Shown: piece by piece, positions 47,311 through 57,143 of the stretch
Layout of the letters: every line of letters starts with the position of its first letter
How positions within the stretch are numbered: position 1 is the first letter of the stretch
Assembly: GCA_035578905.1 (NCBI GenBank)
Contig: JAQJVL010000003.1
Coordinates: 10,359,743 to 10,423,742 of the forward strand
DNA from: Stictocephala bisonia
Taxonomy: Eukaryota; Arthropoda; Insecta; Hemiptera; Membracidae
Length of the DNA stretch: 64,000 nucleotides
Direction: 5' to 3'
Made by a program: the position numbers and the translations under genes
Notes under the pieces: model-generated
Databases searched by the model: none
Told to the model about the DNA's origin: nothing
Seen by the model: only the letters and a program-made list of their open reading frames with translations

Positions 47311-48600
47311 TTGGATTGTTCAACCCCAAAACCAAATGAGGAAACATTGTTACTTGGGAGAAATGTTAGTACAGACACTGAGGTGATTGCGGTTTCACAG
47401 TTAGAAGCTCCAGTGGACTACATGGCTAGCACTTGTCTTTCAATCTTAAATCGGGATTGGCTTACAGATGACTCAATTAGGGTTTATTTTGAAGTTCTCT
47501 CTTTAAAGGTTTTCCGAGACCAGGGTATTTTATTAATGAACCCTGTCATAGCACAGGCCCTTAAATGCTTGACAGATATCGACCATGTTGTATCATGCTT
47601 AGAATTACACAAGAAAACACATATTATTATACCAGTTAATGATGCCCCAGCAGTTGACAGCTCAGGATCCCACTGGAGCCTTTTAGTTTTTGTACAGAAA
47701 TTACACACATTTTTCCATTTTGACTCCTTGGGTTCATACAATCATGACTCTGCTGTTAAAGTTGCTAATTCCTTAAATACTTACTTAAATCAAAGTGAGG
47801 AGGCAAGAATAAGAACAGTTTCAGTACCCAGGCAGATAAACCATTATGACTGTGGTGTATATGTAATTTTATTCACAGAGCTAATATTGCAACACATTAG
47901 CCTAAATAGACCATGGGATGATCTAAGCGCAAGTTTTCCAACTATAAATGAGTGTGATCTTCTTACTAAAAGGGCTCAGATTTCAATTGTAATCTTTAAC
48001 AGTAAACATTATGACTTTGCTTCAAGGGATGCTCTGACCGATATGATGATAAAACCAGTTAATGTTTCACCACCTAAAAATGTTCTTGCTTATACAAAGC
48101 CAGATGTTCACCAGAACCAAAAAAATGCACAGCTAGTAAATAACAGCTCTCTAGAAAAAAATGCTCAAACCTGGAGGACTGTTAAAAGCAAAATATGTAA
48201 TAAAAAAACTAGTAGCGTAAATACTTTTAATCTTCCACTAGTTAACAAGTACCAAACTCTGTCTGAAAATACTGTTAACAGTAATTTAACGTCAAACAAC
48301 ACACCAGCACTAAATACAAAAAATAAAACGTCTCCTAATTTCAAGAAATATAATAATTCATTTAAATTGAATAACTATTCAAGCAGTAAAAGCAGTTCTG
48401 AATTTGATAAAATTAATAAAAAACATAACAACTCAGGTACAGAAAAAGGCAAGAAGGAACCTACTAAACCACCTGGAAAAAATCAGGACTCTAGTCTTTA
48501 TCTTGTTTCTGATAGTCAAGGGAGAGGCATCGCCCACCATTTGAGCAACCTACTTAATGGCAAACTACATGTGTCAGGATTTGCCCTTTTGAATATTTAA
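47311..48600 (+). CDS. Ulp1/SENP-type cysteine protease fused to SGNH N-terminus
   Basis: The 429-aa frame has an N-terminal C48 (Ulp1/SENP8-like) peptidase domain, roughly residues 45-200. The full catalytic set is visible: His121 (GSHWSLLVF), Asp138 (HFDSLGSYN), Gln175 (RQINHYDCGVY) and Cys181. This family cleaves SUMO, NEDD8 or related conjugates. A 190-residue Asn/Ser/Lys-rich linker follows. Then VSDSQGRGIAHHL (Ser402) matches block I of SGNH/GDSL esterases. The frame ends at 48600, but the esterase continues in another frame, so a frameshift lies near 48590. I do not recognise the complete protein. SGNH domains occur in ORF1 of CR1/L2-type LINEs, which suggests a retroelement ORF1. Confidence 0.75.
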   Translation: MDCSTPKPNEETLLLGRNVSTDTEVIAVSQLEAPVDYMASTCLSILNRDWLTDDSIRVYFEVLSLKVFRDQGILLMNPVIAQALKCLTDIDHVVSCLELHKKTHIIIPVNDAPAVDSSGSHWSLLVFVQKLHTFFHFDSLGSYNHDSAVKVANSLNTYLNQSEEARIRTVSVPRQINHYDCGVYVILFTELILQHISLNRPWDDLSASFPTINECDLLTKRAQISIVIFNSKHYDFASRDALTDMMIKPVNVSPPKNVLAYTKPDVHQNQKNAQLVNNSSLEKNAQTWRTVKSKICNKKTSSVNTFNLPLVNKYQTLSENTVNSNLTSNNTPALNTKNKTSPNFKKYNNSFKLNNYSSSKSSSEFDKINKKHNNSGTEKGKKEPTKPPGKNQDSSLYLVSDSQGRGIAHHLSNLLNGKLHVSGFALLNI

Positions 48601-49304
48601 TCAATAAGGTTGCAGCTTACACTGATGGGAGTGCTCTATCTGAGAACGATAATATTGTACTCATTGGTGGTGGAAATAACGTATTTAATGACAGAAAAAA
48701 CAAGAAAATACTTGGACTCACAGAGTGCATGAACTTGTTAGAGAAAAAAGTAAAATTGTTTAGCCACTCAAATCTTATTGTATCTACGATTCCTTACCGA
48801 TATGATTTGGATGAAAAATGTCTGGTAAACAGAGAAATTGGGAAAGTTAATCAAAGAATAAGAGAGTTAACTTATTTCAGCCCAAACATCCACCTACTGG
48901 ATCTTCATATCCTTGAAAGGCGTTACCAAACTAAGCATGGCCTTCATATAAACAGGCAAGGAAAAAAATATGTTGCAAGGCAAATTGAAAGAATTATACA
49001 TAGAAATAATCACACACAAAAAACAACTCCGACCAGCTGCAATCAAGTTCTGCTGTCAACCCAGAATGACATATGCTTCCCACCTCTGCTCTCATCATCG
49101 GATATGCTCCACCAGCTTCAAAGTACTACAAATAGTAGCGGGGAAAGACCATCGCCTCCTGCCATCATGGATGTTAGATGTTACCCACCATTATCTGCGG
49201 GACACCGGAAATCACAGCCCATAACCTACTCATATTCGGGGCCAGAGGGTCATGGAGTGTTTTGTTGTTGTAGATGCAGGTGGTGTAGGATTCTGGTTAG
49301 GTGA
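48588..49304 (+). CDS. SGNH esterase-like C-terminal part
   Basis: It continues the domain begun at about 48500 in the preceding frame. VLIGGGNNVFND (about 48658-48690) is the oxyanion/Asn block, STIPYRYDLD a middle block, and KHGLHINRQGKKYV (about 48930-48970) the catalytic His block. All three main SGNH blocks are therefore present across a single frame change. The tail after 49020 is Ser/Pro-rich with two xxYPPL/CFPPL-like repeats. SGNH folds hydrolyse esters. In LINE ORF1s this domain accompanies RNA-binding functions. It ends near where the minus-strand Penelope remnant begins. Confidence 0.65.
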   Translation, partial: FEYLINKVAAYTDGSALSENDNIVLIGGGNNVFNDRKNKKILGLTECMNLLEKKVKLFSHSNLIVSTIPYRYDLDEKCLVNREIGKVNQRIRELTYFSPNIHLLDLHILERRYQTKHGLHINRQGKKYVARQIERIIHRNNHTQKTTPTSCNQVLLSTQNDICFPPLLSSSDMLHQLQSTTNSSGERPSPPAIMDVRCYPPLSAGHRKSQPITYSYSGPEGHGVFCCCRCRWCRILVR

Positions 49305-49377
49305 TGTCATCAGTGTACTGACCTTTTCATCAAGTGTATTTTTAACTAAAGGAACCCACATGGGTCTAACTTCTATG

Positions 49378-49512
49378 CTACTTTGACTGATTATTTAGTT
49401 TCATAAAGGCGCCTTCGATGAATTTACGTTTAAAAAAATGTGGTTCTCTGTGAAGTATTTTAGTGTTATCCCAGTTAAATATGTGTTCATTGTTCCAGGC
49501 GTGTTCAGCTAA
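49378..49512 (-). pseudogene. Penelope-like element, C-terminal fragment
   Basis: The minus frame reads LAEHAWNNEHIFNWDNTKIL, then EPHFFKRKFIEGAFMKL. This resembles the end of the GIY-YIG endonuclease of Penelope-like elements (AxHxWxxxHxxxW/FDN...KRxxxEAxxI). About 1 kb of unrelated DNA separates it from the reverse-transcriptase part at 50530-51480. Confidence 0.65.
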
Positions 49513-50525
49513 TCTATATATATATAAAAGCCAAATACCACTCACTGATCGCTCTACAGCCCAAACGGTAATACCTAGGAAGCTGAAGATTTTACACAAT
49601 ATTCCTTGCATACTGAATGCGTGCAATAAGAAAGGATTTTGGGAAATTCCAACTCTAAGGGAATAGCCAAAAAGCCCCAAAAGCGTAGTGTAGTCGATCC
49701 AGTTTTTTGGCTCTACTGGCTTAACCGTTCATCGAATTTAAATTTGACAGAAAATCGTCAGTCTGGAAATAGATTATCTACAACTTTGTTCTCTAGCCTT
49801 TTTTTCATATCTCTCATAGTTTGGCTTAAAAAAGCACAAACTTCCAAAATTTGATCAAAAAGTGGAGAAATCAAACGGTTTTTGGCAAATATTTCTCTAA
49901 TAATTAGTTGGTTTAACTTTTTTAACACATAGTATTATGGTAAAGAATGTAGTTTTCAACAACTTTGAACAGCGTTAGTGCCAGAACAGCCCAAAAACAA
50001 TATTTAAAAATAAATATGAAAAGCAATATTTCGGCCATAAGTGCTGTATTTGACTAATTTAATTAATTTTTATAGCCGGTTTTTTCTTATAGTGTTTTAG
50101 TTTTAGGAATAAGGTAACGTTACCAGGATAAACAAATCTGACCAACTATAATAACTTTATGTCTACAATGATAGGACCTAGGATATTGAACCGTTGCACG
50201 TATATCTATCTATATTAAATTTTTATATAACGACTTTTGTAGTCACTTGAGTAGCTACTGATCTAAATTTAACGAAGGTTGTTTAGTTAGCTGTTTTTTA
50301 CTTATATAAAACTAACAGTTAAAGAGGGTGTGATGCATAAAATTGACGTCAGACTCAGTCATGAATTTCTGGGCTTAGTCTAAAGGTCAATACTGATAAC
50401 ACACCTCCCTCCCTCAGAGAACAGACATTCTTGCACACAGTGTGGTTTGTTCAGTCCAGTTGCTGTTCTGTTACAGACCGCTTCCGTGCTTTCCTATACT
50501 ACTACTATTGCGTTTTCTTATTTTT
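49513..50525. mobile_element. Insertion in Penelope element, unclassified
   Basis: About 1 kb lies between two parts of the Penelope gene. It starts with TATATATATAAAAGCCAAATACC and contains GCGTGCAATAAGAAAGGATTTT, a segment related to the tandem units at 21.7-22.2 kb. I see no transposase. It may be a non-autonomous element. Its exact borders, especially the right one, are uncertain. Confidence 0.4.
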
Positions 50526-50529
50526 TGGC

Positions 50530-51480
50530 ATTTATTTATGAGAGTGTGGGTAGCCATTGTTTATGAGATCTTTGGAAACATTTTTCAGTTCATTTTCTAG
50601 TTTAGTTCTGTCTGAGAATATGGTTACACATCAAAGAGAGAAAATGTTACACCTTCTTAAACAGTTTGCGGGTGGTTAGAGTTTAAATTTAGGTATTTGC
50701 CTGTGTGAGTTTACTGTAGACTGATGTTTTAAGACATTTACATCCAAAAATGATAATTTATTATTTACTTCTTTTTCCATGGTGAATTTAATGGTGGATG
50801 AGACCATGTTTGAGTGTTTTAAAAATTCTTCTAAATTTGATTCACCGTGACTCCAGCAGACAAATGTGTCGTCCACGTACCTAAACCAAACCTTAGGTTT
50901 GAGACTTGAGGAAGCAATTGCTTGTTCCTAAAACTCTTCCATGTAAATATTGGCGAAAATAGGTGATAGTGGGGAACTCATTGCCATACCATCAATTTGG
51001 CGGTAAATTTGACCTTCTATTTCAAAGTGATTTTACATTCAGTGCAAAGCTGTAAAAGTTCTGTTATTACATTTATGTGGAGTTGAGTACGCTCTGAAAG
51101 TTTAGTGTCTTGGTTGAGCCTAATATTCGTAGAGTTTCTTTTACAGGAATATTAGTGAACAAGTTAACTACATCAAAACTGACAAGTATGTTATTATTAT
51201 TTATAGTCATGTTTTTTGCCATTTCAGTGAATTCTTTATATGTGATGTTGGCCAATTTAGTGATTATGGGAAGGAGAAACTTACATAATTCATGGGCAGG
51301 AGAATCTCTGGAACTAAAAATAGGTCGTAAGTGAATGTTAGGTTTGTGAATCTTGGGTATGCCATACATGTGTGGTATTTTGGAGTGATTTGGTGTTAGT
51401 CTACTACGTTTACAAAATTCCAAAAATGATCTACATTTTGTATATTTAGTAGAAGTTCATTTTGTTGTACTCCATTCTAG
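50530..51480 (-). pseudogene. Penelope-like reverse transcriptase, partial
   Basis: Frame 51423-51073 has IPHMYGIPKIHK, LRPIFSSRDSPAHEL and the palm motif SFDVVNLFTNIPV. After a break near 50950-51070, frame 50876-50676 gives DDTFVCWSHG (catalytic DD region) and KLSFLDV. Further down, ENELK..SKDLINNGYP is the thumb. These are diagnostic for Penelope-like elements, which use telomerase-related RTs with a GIY-YIG endonuclease. Multiple breaks make it inactive. Confidence 0.8.
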
Positions 51481-51551
51481 GTTAAAATGTAGATAAGTTT
51501 ATTAGTTTAAGAACGTAATTTTAGAACATGTTTGTTTAGATGTAATTTAAT

Positions 51552-51591
51552 TGGTCGGTAGCGTAGTTGGTTCAATCCCAGCTTCATGTGC
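51552..51591 (+). repeat. SINE 5' end with Pol III A box
   Basis: TAGCGTAGTTGG at 51559-51570 matches the A-box consensus TRGCNNAGYNGG exactly. The element is interrupted at 51592 by the Gypsy LTR and continues at 60963 with the B box. The 4 bp GTGC (51588-51591) is the target duplication. Confidence 0.75.
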
Positions 51592-53641
51592 TGAGACCCA
51601 TCCCCCCCCACCAAAGCTGGGAAGCGTGCCAACTGGGGGATGGCTCAAAACGAGTAAAGCGATGGGATCACGGGTGGCAGTTGGAGGGTCCAAAATAAAA
51701 CTCGGCAGCTGAGCGAAACTAATTTATTACCAAAAAACCACTATTAACATAATCAAAAACGGCAGAAGGCCACGATATAAAATAGGCAGAAGGCCACAAT
51801 ATAAATTTTCACTTAAATAAATAATAACAAACACTAAAATTACCAAGATACTACACAATAATAACAAACGCTATAAATACCACAAACTCTACAAATACCC
51901 AAAATTTAACAATTAATCCACTGTATGGCCTATCTGCAGTTTAGCCTGAGACACCCCAAAACGTAAGAAAATATTAAGCCCCAAATAAAAGTGAAAATTT
52001 AGAAAACTTTTGGATCACAACATTTAAACCGGCAATTTAGCCCGAATCCCTTGATTCCACCGGGCCAGGGAGTAAGCCGGAATCCCTGGGCAGCTCCGAA
52101 TTAAAAGTTAAGCAAAGAACAATAATCCCCTTTTGGTGAAAGTTTAAAAATTAAATAATTTAAAAGAAAATATAACACGGTACCGTTTTAGTAAAAAGTC
52201 ACTTCACGACCTCCATAATACAATGAATGAAAAATATAAATAACAATCACTAGGCCTAAACATATAAATAAATAACATAACTTAACCATAGGGACCCAAC
52301 AACTATAAAATCTAAAAGATATAACAACAAATAAAACTAATTAAATAACTAACAATAAATATAAATAAATATTAACATCAAAAATATTCTTTATGTATTT
52401 TTAAAGCTTTTCTTTTTAAGTAAATAAAAAAAAATATAAGTCCCCATGGCTGTTTCATCAATCACTGTTCCAGTTTAGGCCTAGGCCACAAATTAAACAG
52501 TTCCACAAACTTTTTTTCTTCTTTATATTTCCTGTATTTCACTGTTTTTCTTGGTTTAGATTTTTTTTTTTTTGTAAAACTTTTAACAGCCCCCAGCTCA
52601 GCCGCCGGGAAACAAAAACATGGAAAACACTGACCTGAGGACAGGAGACTTATACCACAGAGATGTAGAGCGGGTAACGGGCGACTCCATGCTCCAACAT
52701 GGTCCTCAGGCCAGGCTAGCAGTGCAGAAGGTCGGCAATTCCCCGACGGCAGGCCGAGGGTGAAACGTCCTACTCAAGGACCCTGGACTGTAAGGCACAA
52801 CACACAGCACATCAAATACAGTCCAGCCATCACAACAAAATATTACACATAACCACTAAAAATATAAGGGTGCCTGATTTAACAAAACTTAACATGAAGA
52901 GACAAACAAGAACAGGAGTGGAGCAAACAATACAGTGAAAAATTAACTTTAGGCTATGAATAATTATGTAGGAAACTCAGATTTAAAACAAATTACAATT
53001 AACAAATTATAAAAGACTTAATTACGTATATGGACTTAAAAAATGACAAACTGAATACTAGGCCATGGATACATGAGCAATAGGTTATAACATGAAAATC
53101 AAACTAAAGATAGGCTAGGTTATTGTCCGTGAACAAAAAGATGGTAAATCGGTAACTGCAACTTAAAAAGGCTCAACAAAACATTATACAGAACTACTAT
53201 TAAATATGAAACCAGAGATAATAAAGCAATTAAAGTCAAAAAGGTAACAATGAGCACATGGCTCGAACCTAGGTTAAAACATCTAGACAAAGAATATAAA
53301 TTTAACAAAACTCTGAAAACACAAGTAAGAACGATTAATATTATTTAAACAAAAGTATTTTCACCAAAAGGGTGATTAGATATTAAAACTTACAAAATGA
53401 ACACTTACGTTTTAGTTTGTCTAGCCAAACATGGTAAAGAGGTTCGGCCGAGTAGAACTCTTCTAGAACAATCTAGACTGAACAGACAGGCCAACCTGAC
53501 CGAAGCTGCTGGAACACGGAACGAAACGGAACTGGGCCAACGGCCACCAACTACGCGAAACGCAGGGCAAAAACGAATCTCAGGCAGCCTGGCAGACAAT
53601 GACGAAAAAAACGAAACTGTACCGGTCCAAGACCCGGTACA
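51592..53641 (-). repeat. Gypsy 3' LTR
   Basis: 2050 bp, TGAGACCC...GGTACA on the plus strand. It matches 58913-60962 apart from one-base differences in an A-run near 52430 and a T-run near 52560. Confidence 0.95.
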
Positions 53642-53653
53642 ACCTCCCTCTGC
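53642..53653 (-). other. Gypsy polypurine tract
   Basis: The minus strand reads GCAGAGGGAGGT immediately before the 3' LTR. Confidence 0.75.
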
Positions 53654-53868
53654 AAACCTCAACACACCCAGGCAGGGGAGCAAACTCGGTACCTCAGGGA
53701 ACCCAGAGAAGACGAAGACCTCCGAAGAGTGGTGCTCCTAGGACGTCCAAGAGAAACTAAGAGGGGAAACCCCTCGAACAGGGAGCAAACTACCCTGACT
53801 GTCGGGCCCGACAAGAAAAAAGAGAGAAAAAGACTCTCTCAGAACAGCCACCTAGGGCGCAGAGGTGA

Positions 53869-56800
53869 TCAATCTCTTTGCCCCAAGAAACCCCCAGGAA
53901 CACCAACTCCTGGACCAACCGTTCCCCGGAAAGCCTTAAGCTGGGACACATGGGCTTTCCTAAACACCCGGCCTGACTGGGGATCAACCAGCAGAGCAGT
54001 CACCGGTGACAAAAACCTGTCGATGCGGTGGGGACCAGACCACCGATAGCACAACTTTGCAGCTCTTCGTTCCGCGGCCGAACTGACCGGGTGAGCCTGA
54101 CAAAGAACCAGATCTCCAACCTGAAAAGGGTTAGGAGTACGACCCTTATCATACCTCCTCCTCACTCTCTCTCTAGCACGTAGCAGGTTGCGCCGAGCAG
54201 CCCGCCACGTGGACACTACGTCAGTGGCACCTGGCATAGGTAGAAGATCCTCTAGCCTCCACAAGTTGGACAAAGGGTTGTTAGGAGGGTAGCCATGTAG
54301 AATCTCGAAGGGAGTGGCATTGTGACTCTCATGCTTGGAAGAATTAAAGGCAAGCTGGAGCCAAGAGAGACTCTCATCCCAGGTGTTCTGCTTCTCAGCA
54401 TGGAAAGTAATAAGGGCAGACCGAAGATTGCGGTTGAACCGCTCTGCATGAGAAGGCTGTGGGTAATACGGAGAGGTAGTCACATGCCTGATACCATTGC
54501 CAAAACAGAACCTACGAAACTCATGTGAGGTAAACTGGCTACCGTTGTCGGACACAAGAGTGGAAGGCACACCAAAGTGCTGGAAGAGTTGGGACTGGAG
54601 AGCACGGATGGTGAGCTTAGCCGTGGCACTCCGAAGTGGGAAAAGCCAAACGAACTTCGAGAAAGCATCCACACAAACAAGTAGGTAGGAGCTACCTGAC
54701 TTGCTACGGGGAAAAGGACCCACGTAGTCGATGAACACCTTCTCAAAAGGACGCTTGGCCACCTCAGAAGATAACAACCCTAACCTTGCATTCTGACTAG
54801 GCTTGCTGAGAGAGCACAAGTGACAAGCCCGCACTCTGCCAGCAACATCCCGGTCCATGCCCTTCCAGATGAAGTACCTACGAATCTTAGCGATGGTCTT
54901 ATGAATGCCAAGATGACCGCCCACAAGAGAAGAGTGATAATATTGAAAGACCATCGGTACTAGATGACTAGGCAGCACTACACGGGGTTCACCCCTCTGT
55001 CGAGGACGGCAACAGAGTACCCCTTTGGACAGAAAATAGGGAGGGTGGGCACCTCCCTCTTGAAGCTCACCTAAGATGACTGACAGCTCGGGATCTTTCT
55101 GTTGATGGGACAGTAGGTCGTCAAAAGCCAGAGGAAAATCCAGAAGAACAGCACCACACTGAGCAACAGCCTCAGTCGGTGGATCACTGGGTTCATGATA
55201 CATGCGGGAAAGAGCATCCGCGATGACATTCTGGGTACCCCTAAGATGTTGGACTCGGAACTTGAAAGCAGAAATTTTGACCACCCAGCGACCAATTTTC
55301 CCAAGCTGTCTGGGATGGGCTAGAAGCCAAGACAGTGCCTGATTGTCCGTCTCCAGCAAGAACTCAGCGTGTTCCAAGAAACGCCGAAACTTGTCCGTAC
55401 CGAAGACAACAGCCAGACACTCTAACTCATAGATGGAAGAAGCTTTCCTTTCCTGGTGAGACAACGTCCTCGAAGCAAACGCGATGGGCTGCCTGACCCC
55501 ATCAAACTCCTGAGAAAGAACAGCAGCAATGGCGGAGGAGGAGGCATCAGTCTGAAGAATAAATTCTCTACTAAAATCAGGCATACGCAGGACAGGAGGT
55601 TGCATGATAGCCTCCTTGAGAGCATCAAAGGCAGTCTGCTGAGCTTGGCCCCACACAAAAGGGACACCTTTCTTTCGCAGCTCGTTCAACGGGGCAGCAA
55701 GCTCGGCCACGTTAGGGATGAAGCGACGGTAAAAATTCACCATCCCCACAAAACGGGCAATCCCCTTGGCATCTCTGGGAGGAGGAAAATCCCGAATGCC
55801 CTGGGTCCTCGCAGGATCTATGCAGACGCCTCGAGAAGAGATAAGATGACCCAGAAAAGAAATCTCAGGACGAGCAAAAGTGACATTCTCTGGATTGACG
55901 GTAAGGCCAGCTGATTTGAGGCGACTAAGAACTTCCTCCAGATGTTGCATGTGTTCCCCGAAAGTCTCACTGTAGACAAGAAGATCGTCCAGGTAATTGA
56001 AAACAAACTTGAACTTCACATCATGGAAGATGGAATCAAGCAGACGAGTAAGAGTCTGGGCACCCACAGCAAGACCCATAGGAACCCTAGTGAACTGATA
56101 GAGATTCCAGGGAACACAGAAGCTAGTCATGGGCCGTGATTCCTTCTTCAATGGAATCTGATGGTAGGCCTGGTTCAAATCAAAAACACTGAAAAACTTA
56201 GCCTTACCGAACCAATCAAACGCAGAATGCAAATCAGGCAGAGGTACCGAGTCAATAGCGACCTTAGCGTTGAGCCTCCGATAATCCATCACAAGCCTAG
56301 ACTTACCATTAGGCTTGGGCACAAGAAAAGCTGGACTGGCATAAGCAGAACGAGACGGTTCAATCACACCCTTGCTCAGAAGATCCTCAATCATAGCCCT
56401 CATAACCTCCATCTTTGGGGGAGCAAGTTTGTACGGATGACTTCTAACGGGCTGAGAATCGGTGAGGTGGATCTCATACTCCAGAAGAGAAGTGACCCCA
56501 AGCTCAGCCGTAAGCACATCAGGAAACCGCAAACACAGCCTCCTAATGGCCTCCGCCTGCTCAGGGGGGAGATGACCAACCGGATCCACCTTGGGTTGTT
56601 CGGGCTCACAACCCACCTCTCTGACTGCAGGAGGGCAGTCAGAATCACCTACTAGAGGCACCAAAACTCGCCGATTAAACTTGAAAAACATCTGGCGCTT
56701 CTGGAGGTCAAGCACCATACCACTTTTGGAAATGAAGTCTGCCCCTAGGATACAAGAAACCGCCAGGTCCTTGGCAACAAGAAAACCCCACCTCCAGGAA

Positions 56801-57111
56801 AATCCTTCAATTTTAAAATGTAATGACGCCTTTAGAAGTATGGGTAGAGGAGTTTGGGATGCCGTCCAGCAAGTAATAGAAGAAGGCTCGGTGTGCCTGA
56901 CAAGTCCTAAGGCGTCAAGGGACTCAAAAAGAGAAAGGCTGATGATACTGCATGCCGAACCAGAATCAAGAAGGGCTCGACACACCGTACCACCAAAAGA
57001 TACAAAAACGCCAGGACACACCGAGGTGACCGCCCTAAGTCCCAGGGAAGCCATGCCAGCAAGGCCCGAAAAATCCCCGACACTCCTGCTATGGGCACGT
57101 GTCAAAGGCAA
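53869..57111 (-). CDS. pol: Gypsy Pol polyprotein (PR-RT-RH-IN)
   Basis: An intact 1080-aa frame. Aspartic protease: LLDSGSA at residues 47-53 (Asp49). Reverse transcriptase: about 230-400, with FDLNQAYHQI (Asp311) and catalytic YLDD at 373-376. RNase H: LQTDASSSA with Asp522, then ETDN near 587-590. Integrase: HHCC zinc region about 726-766 (CHLC), core with Asp795, Asp855 (VSDNGSQF) and Glu890, the last two 35 residues apart. The C-terminal GPY-type module (YRWSGPHRI...) follows, without a chromodomain. All catalytic residues I looked for are present. The frame differs from gag, so a frameshift or reinitiation would be needed. The chosen Met follows gag's stop by about 33 nt. Confidence 0.93.
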   Translation of the reverse strand: MPLTRAHSRSVGDFSGLAGMASLGLRAVTSVCPGVFVSFGGTVCRALLDSGSACSIISLSLFESLDALGLVRHTEPSSITCWTASQTPLPILLKASLHFKIEGFSWRWGFLVAKDLAVSCILGADFISKSGMVLDLQKRQMFFKFNRRVLVPLVGDSDCPPAVREVGCEPEQPKVDPVGHLPPEQAEAIRRLCLRFPDVLTAELGVTSLLEYEIHLTDSQPVRSHPYKLAPPKMEVMRAMIEDLLSKGVIEPSRSAYASPAFLVPKPNGKSRLVMDYRRLNAKVAIDSVPLPDLHSAFDWFGKAKFFSVFDLNQAYHQIPLKKESRPMTSFCVPWNLYQFTRVPMGLAVGAQTLTRLLDSIFHDVKFKFVFNYLDDLLVYSETFGEHMQHLEEVLSRLKSAGLTVNPENVTFARPEISFLGHLISSRGVCIDPARTQGIRDFPPPRDAKGIARFVGMVNFYRRFIPNVAELAAPLNELRKKGVPFVWGQAQQTAFDALKEAIMQPPVLRMPDFSREFILQTDASSSAIAAVLSQEFDGVRQPIAFASRTLSHQERKASSIYELECLAVVFGTDKFRRFLEHAEFLLETDNQALSWLLAHPRQLGKIGRWVVKISAFKFRVQHLRGTQNVIADALSRMYHEPSDPPTEAVAQCGAVLLDFPLAFDDLLSHQQKDPELSVILGELQEGGAHPPYFLSKGVLCCRPRQRGEPRVVLPSHLVPMVFQYYHSSLVGGHLGIHKTIAKIRRYFIWKGMDRDVAGRVRACHLCSLSKPSQNARLGLLSSEVAKRPFEKVFIDYVGPFPRSKSGSSYLLVCVDAFSKFVWLFPLRSATAKLTIRALQSQLFQHFGVPSTLVSDNGSQFTSHEFRRFCFGNGIRHVTTSPYYPQPSHAERFNRNLRSALITFHAEKQNTWDESLSWLQLAFNSSKHESHNATPFEILHGYPPNNPLSNLWRLEDLLPMPGATDVVSTWRAARRNLLRARERVRRRYDKGRTPNPFQVGDLVLCQAHPVSSAAERRAAKLCYRWSGPHRIDRFLSPVTALLVDPQSGRVFRKAHVSQLKAFRGTVGPGVGVPGGFLGQRD

Positions 57112-57143
57112 ATGGCCACGGTCAGTCGCAACAACGCGGGGAG

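Noticed and set aside
51552..51591. Possible genuine tRNA gene
   Set aside because: Only A-box similarity is present. The B-box part lies 9.4 kb away beyond an insertion and leads into a SINE body with an A-rich tail, and I saw no cloverleaf.
53405..53741. 92-114 aa open frames at the end of the Gypsy 3' LTR
   Set aside because: Part of the frame recurs in the other LTR copy, overlapping frames exist on both strands, and no domain is seen. LTR sequence explains them.
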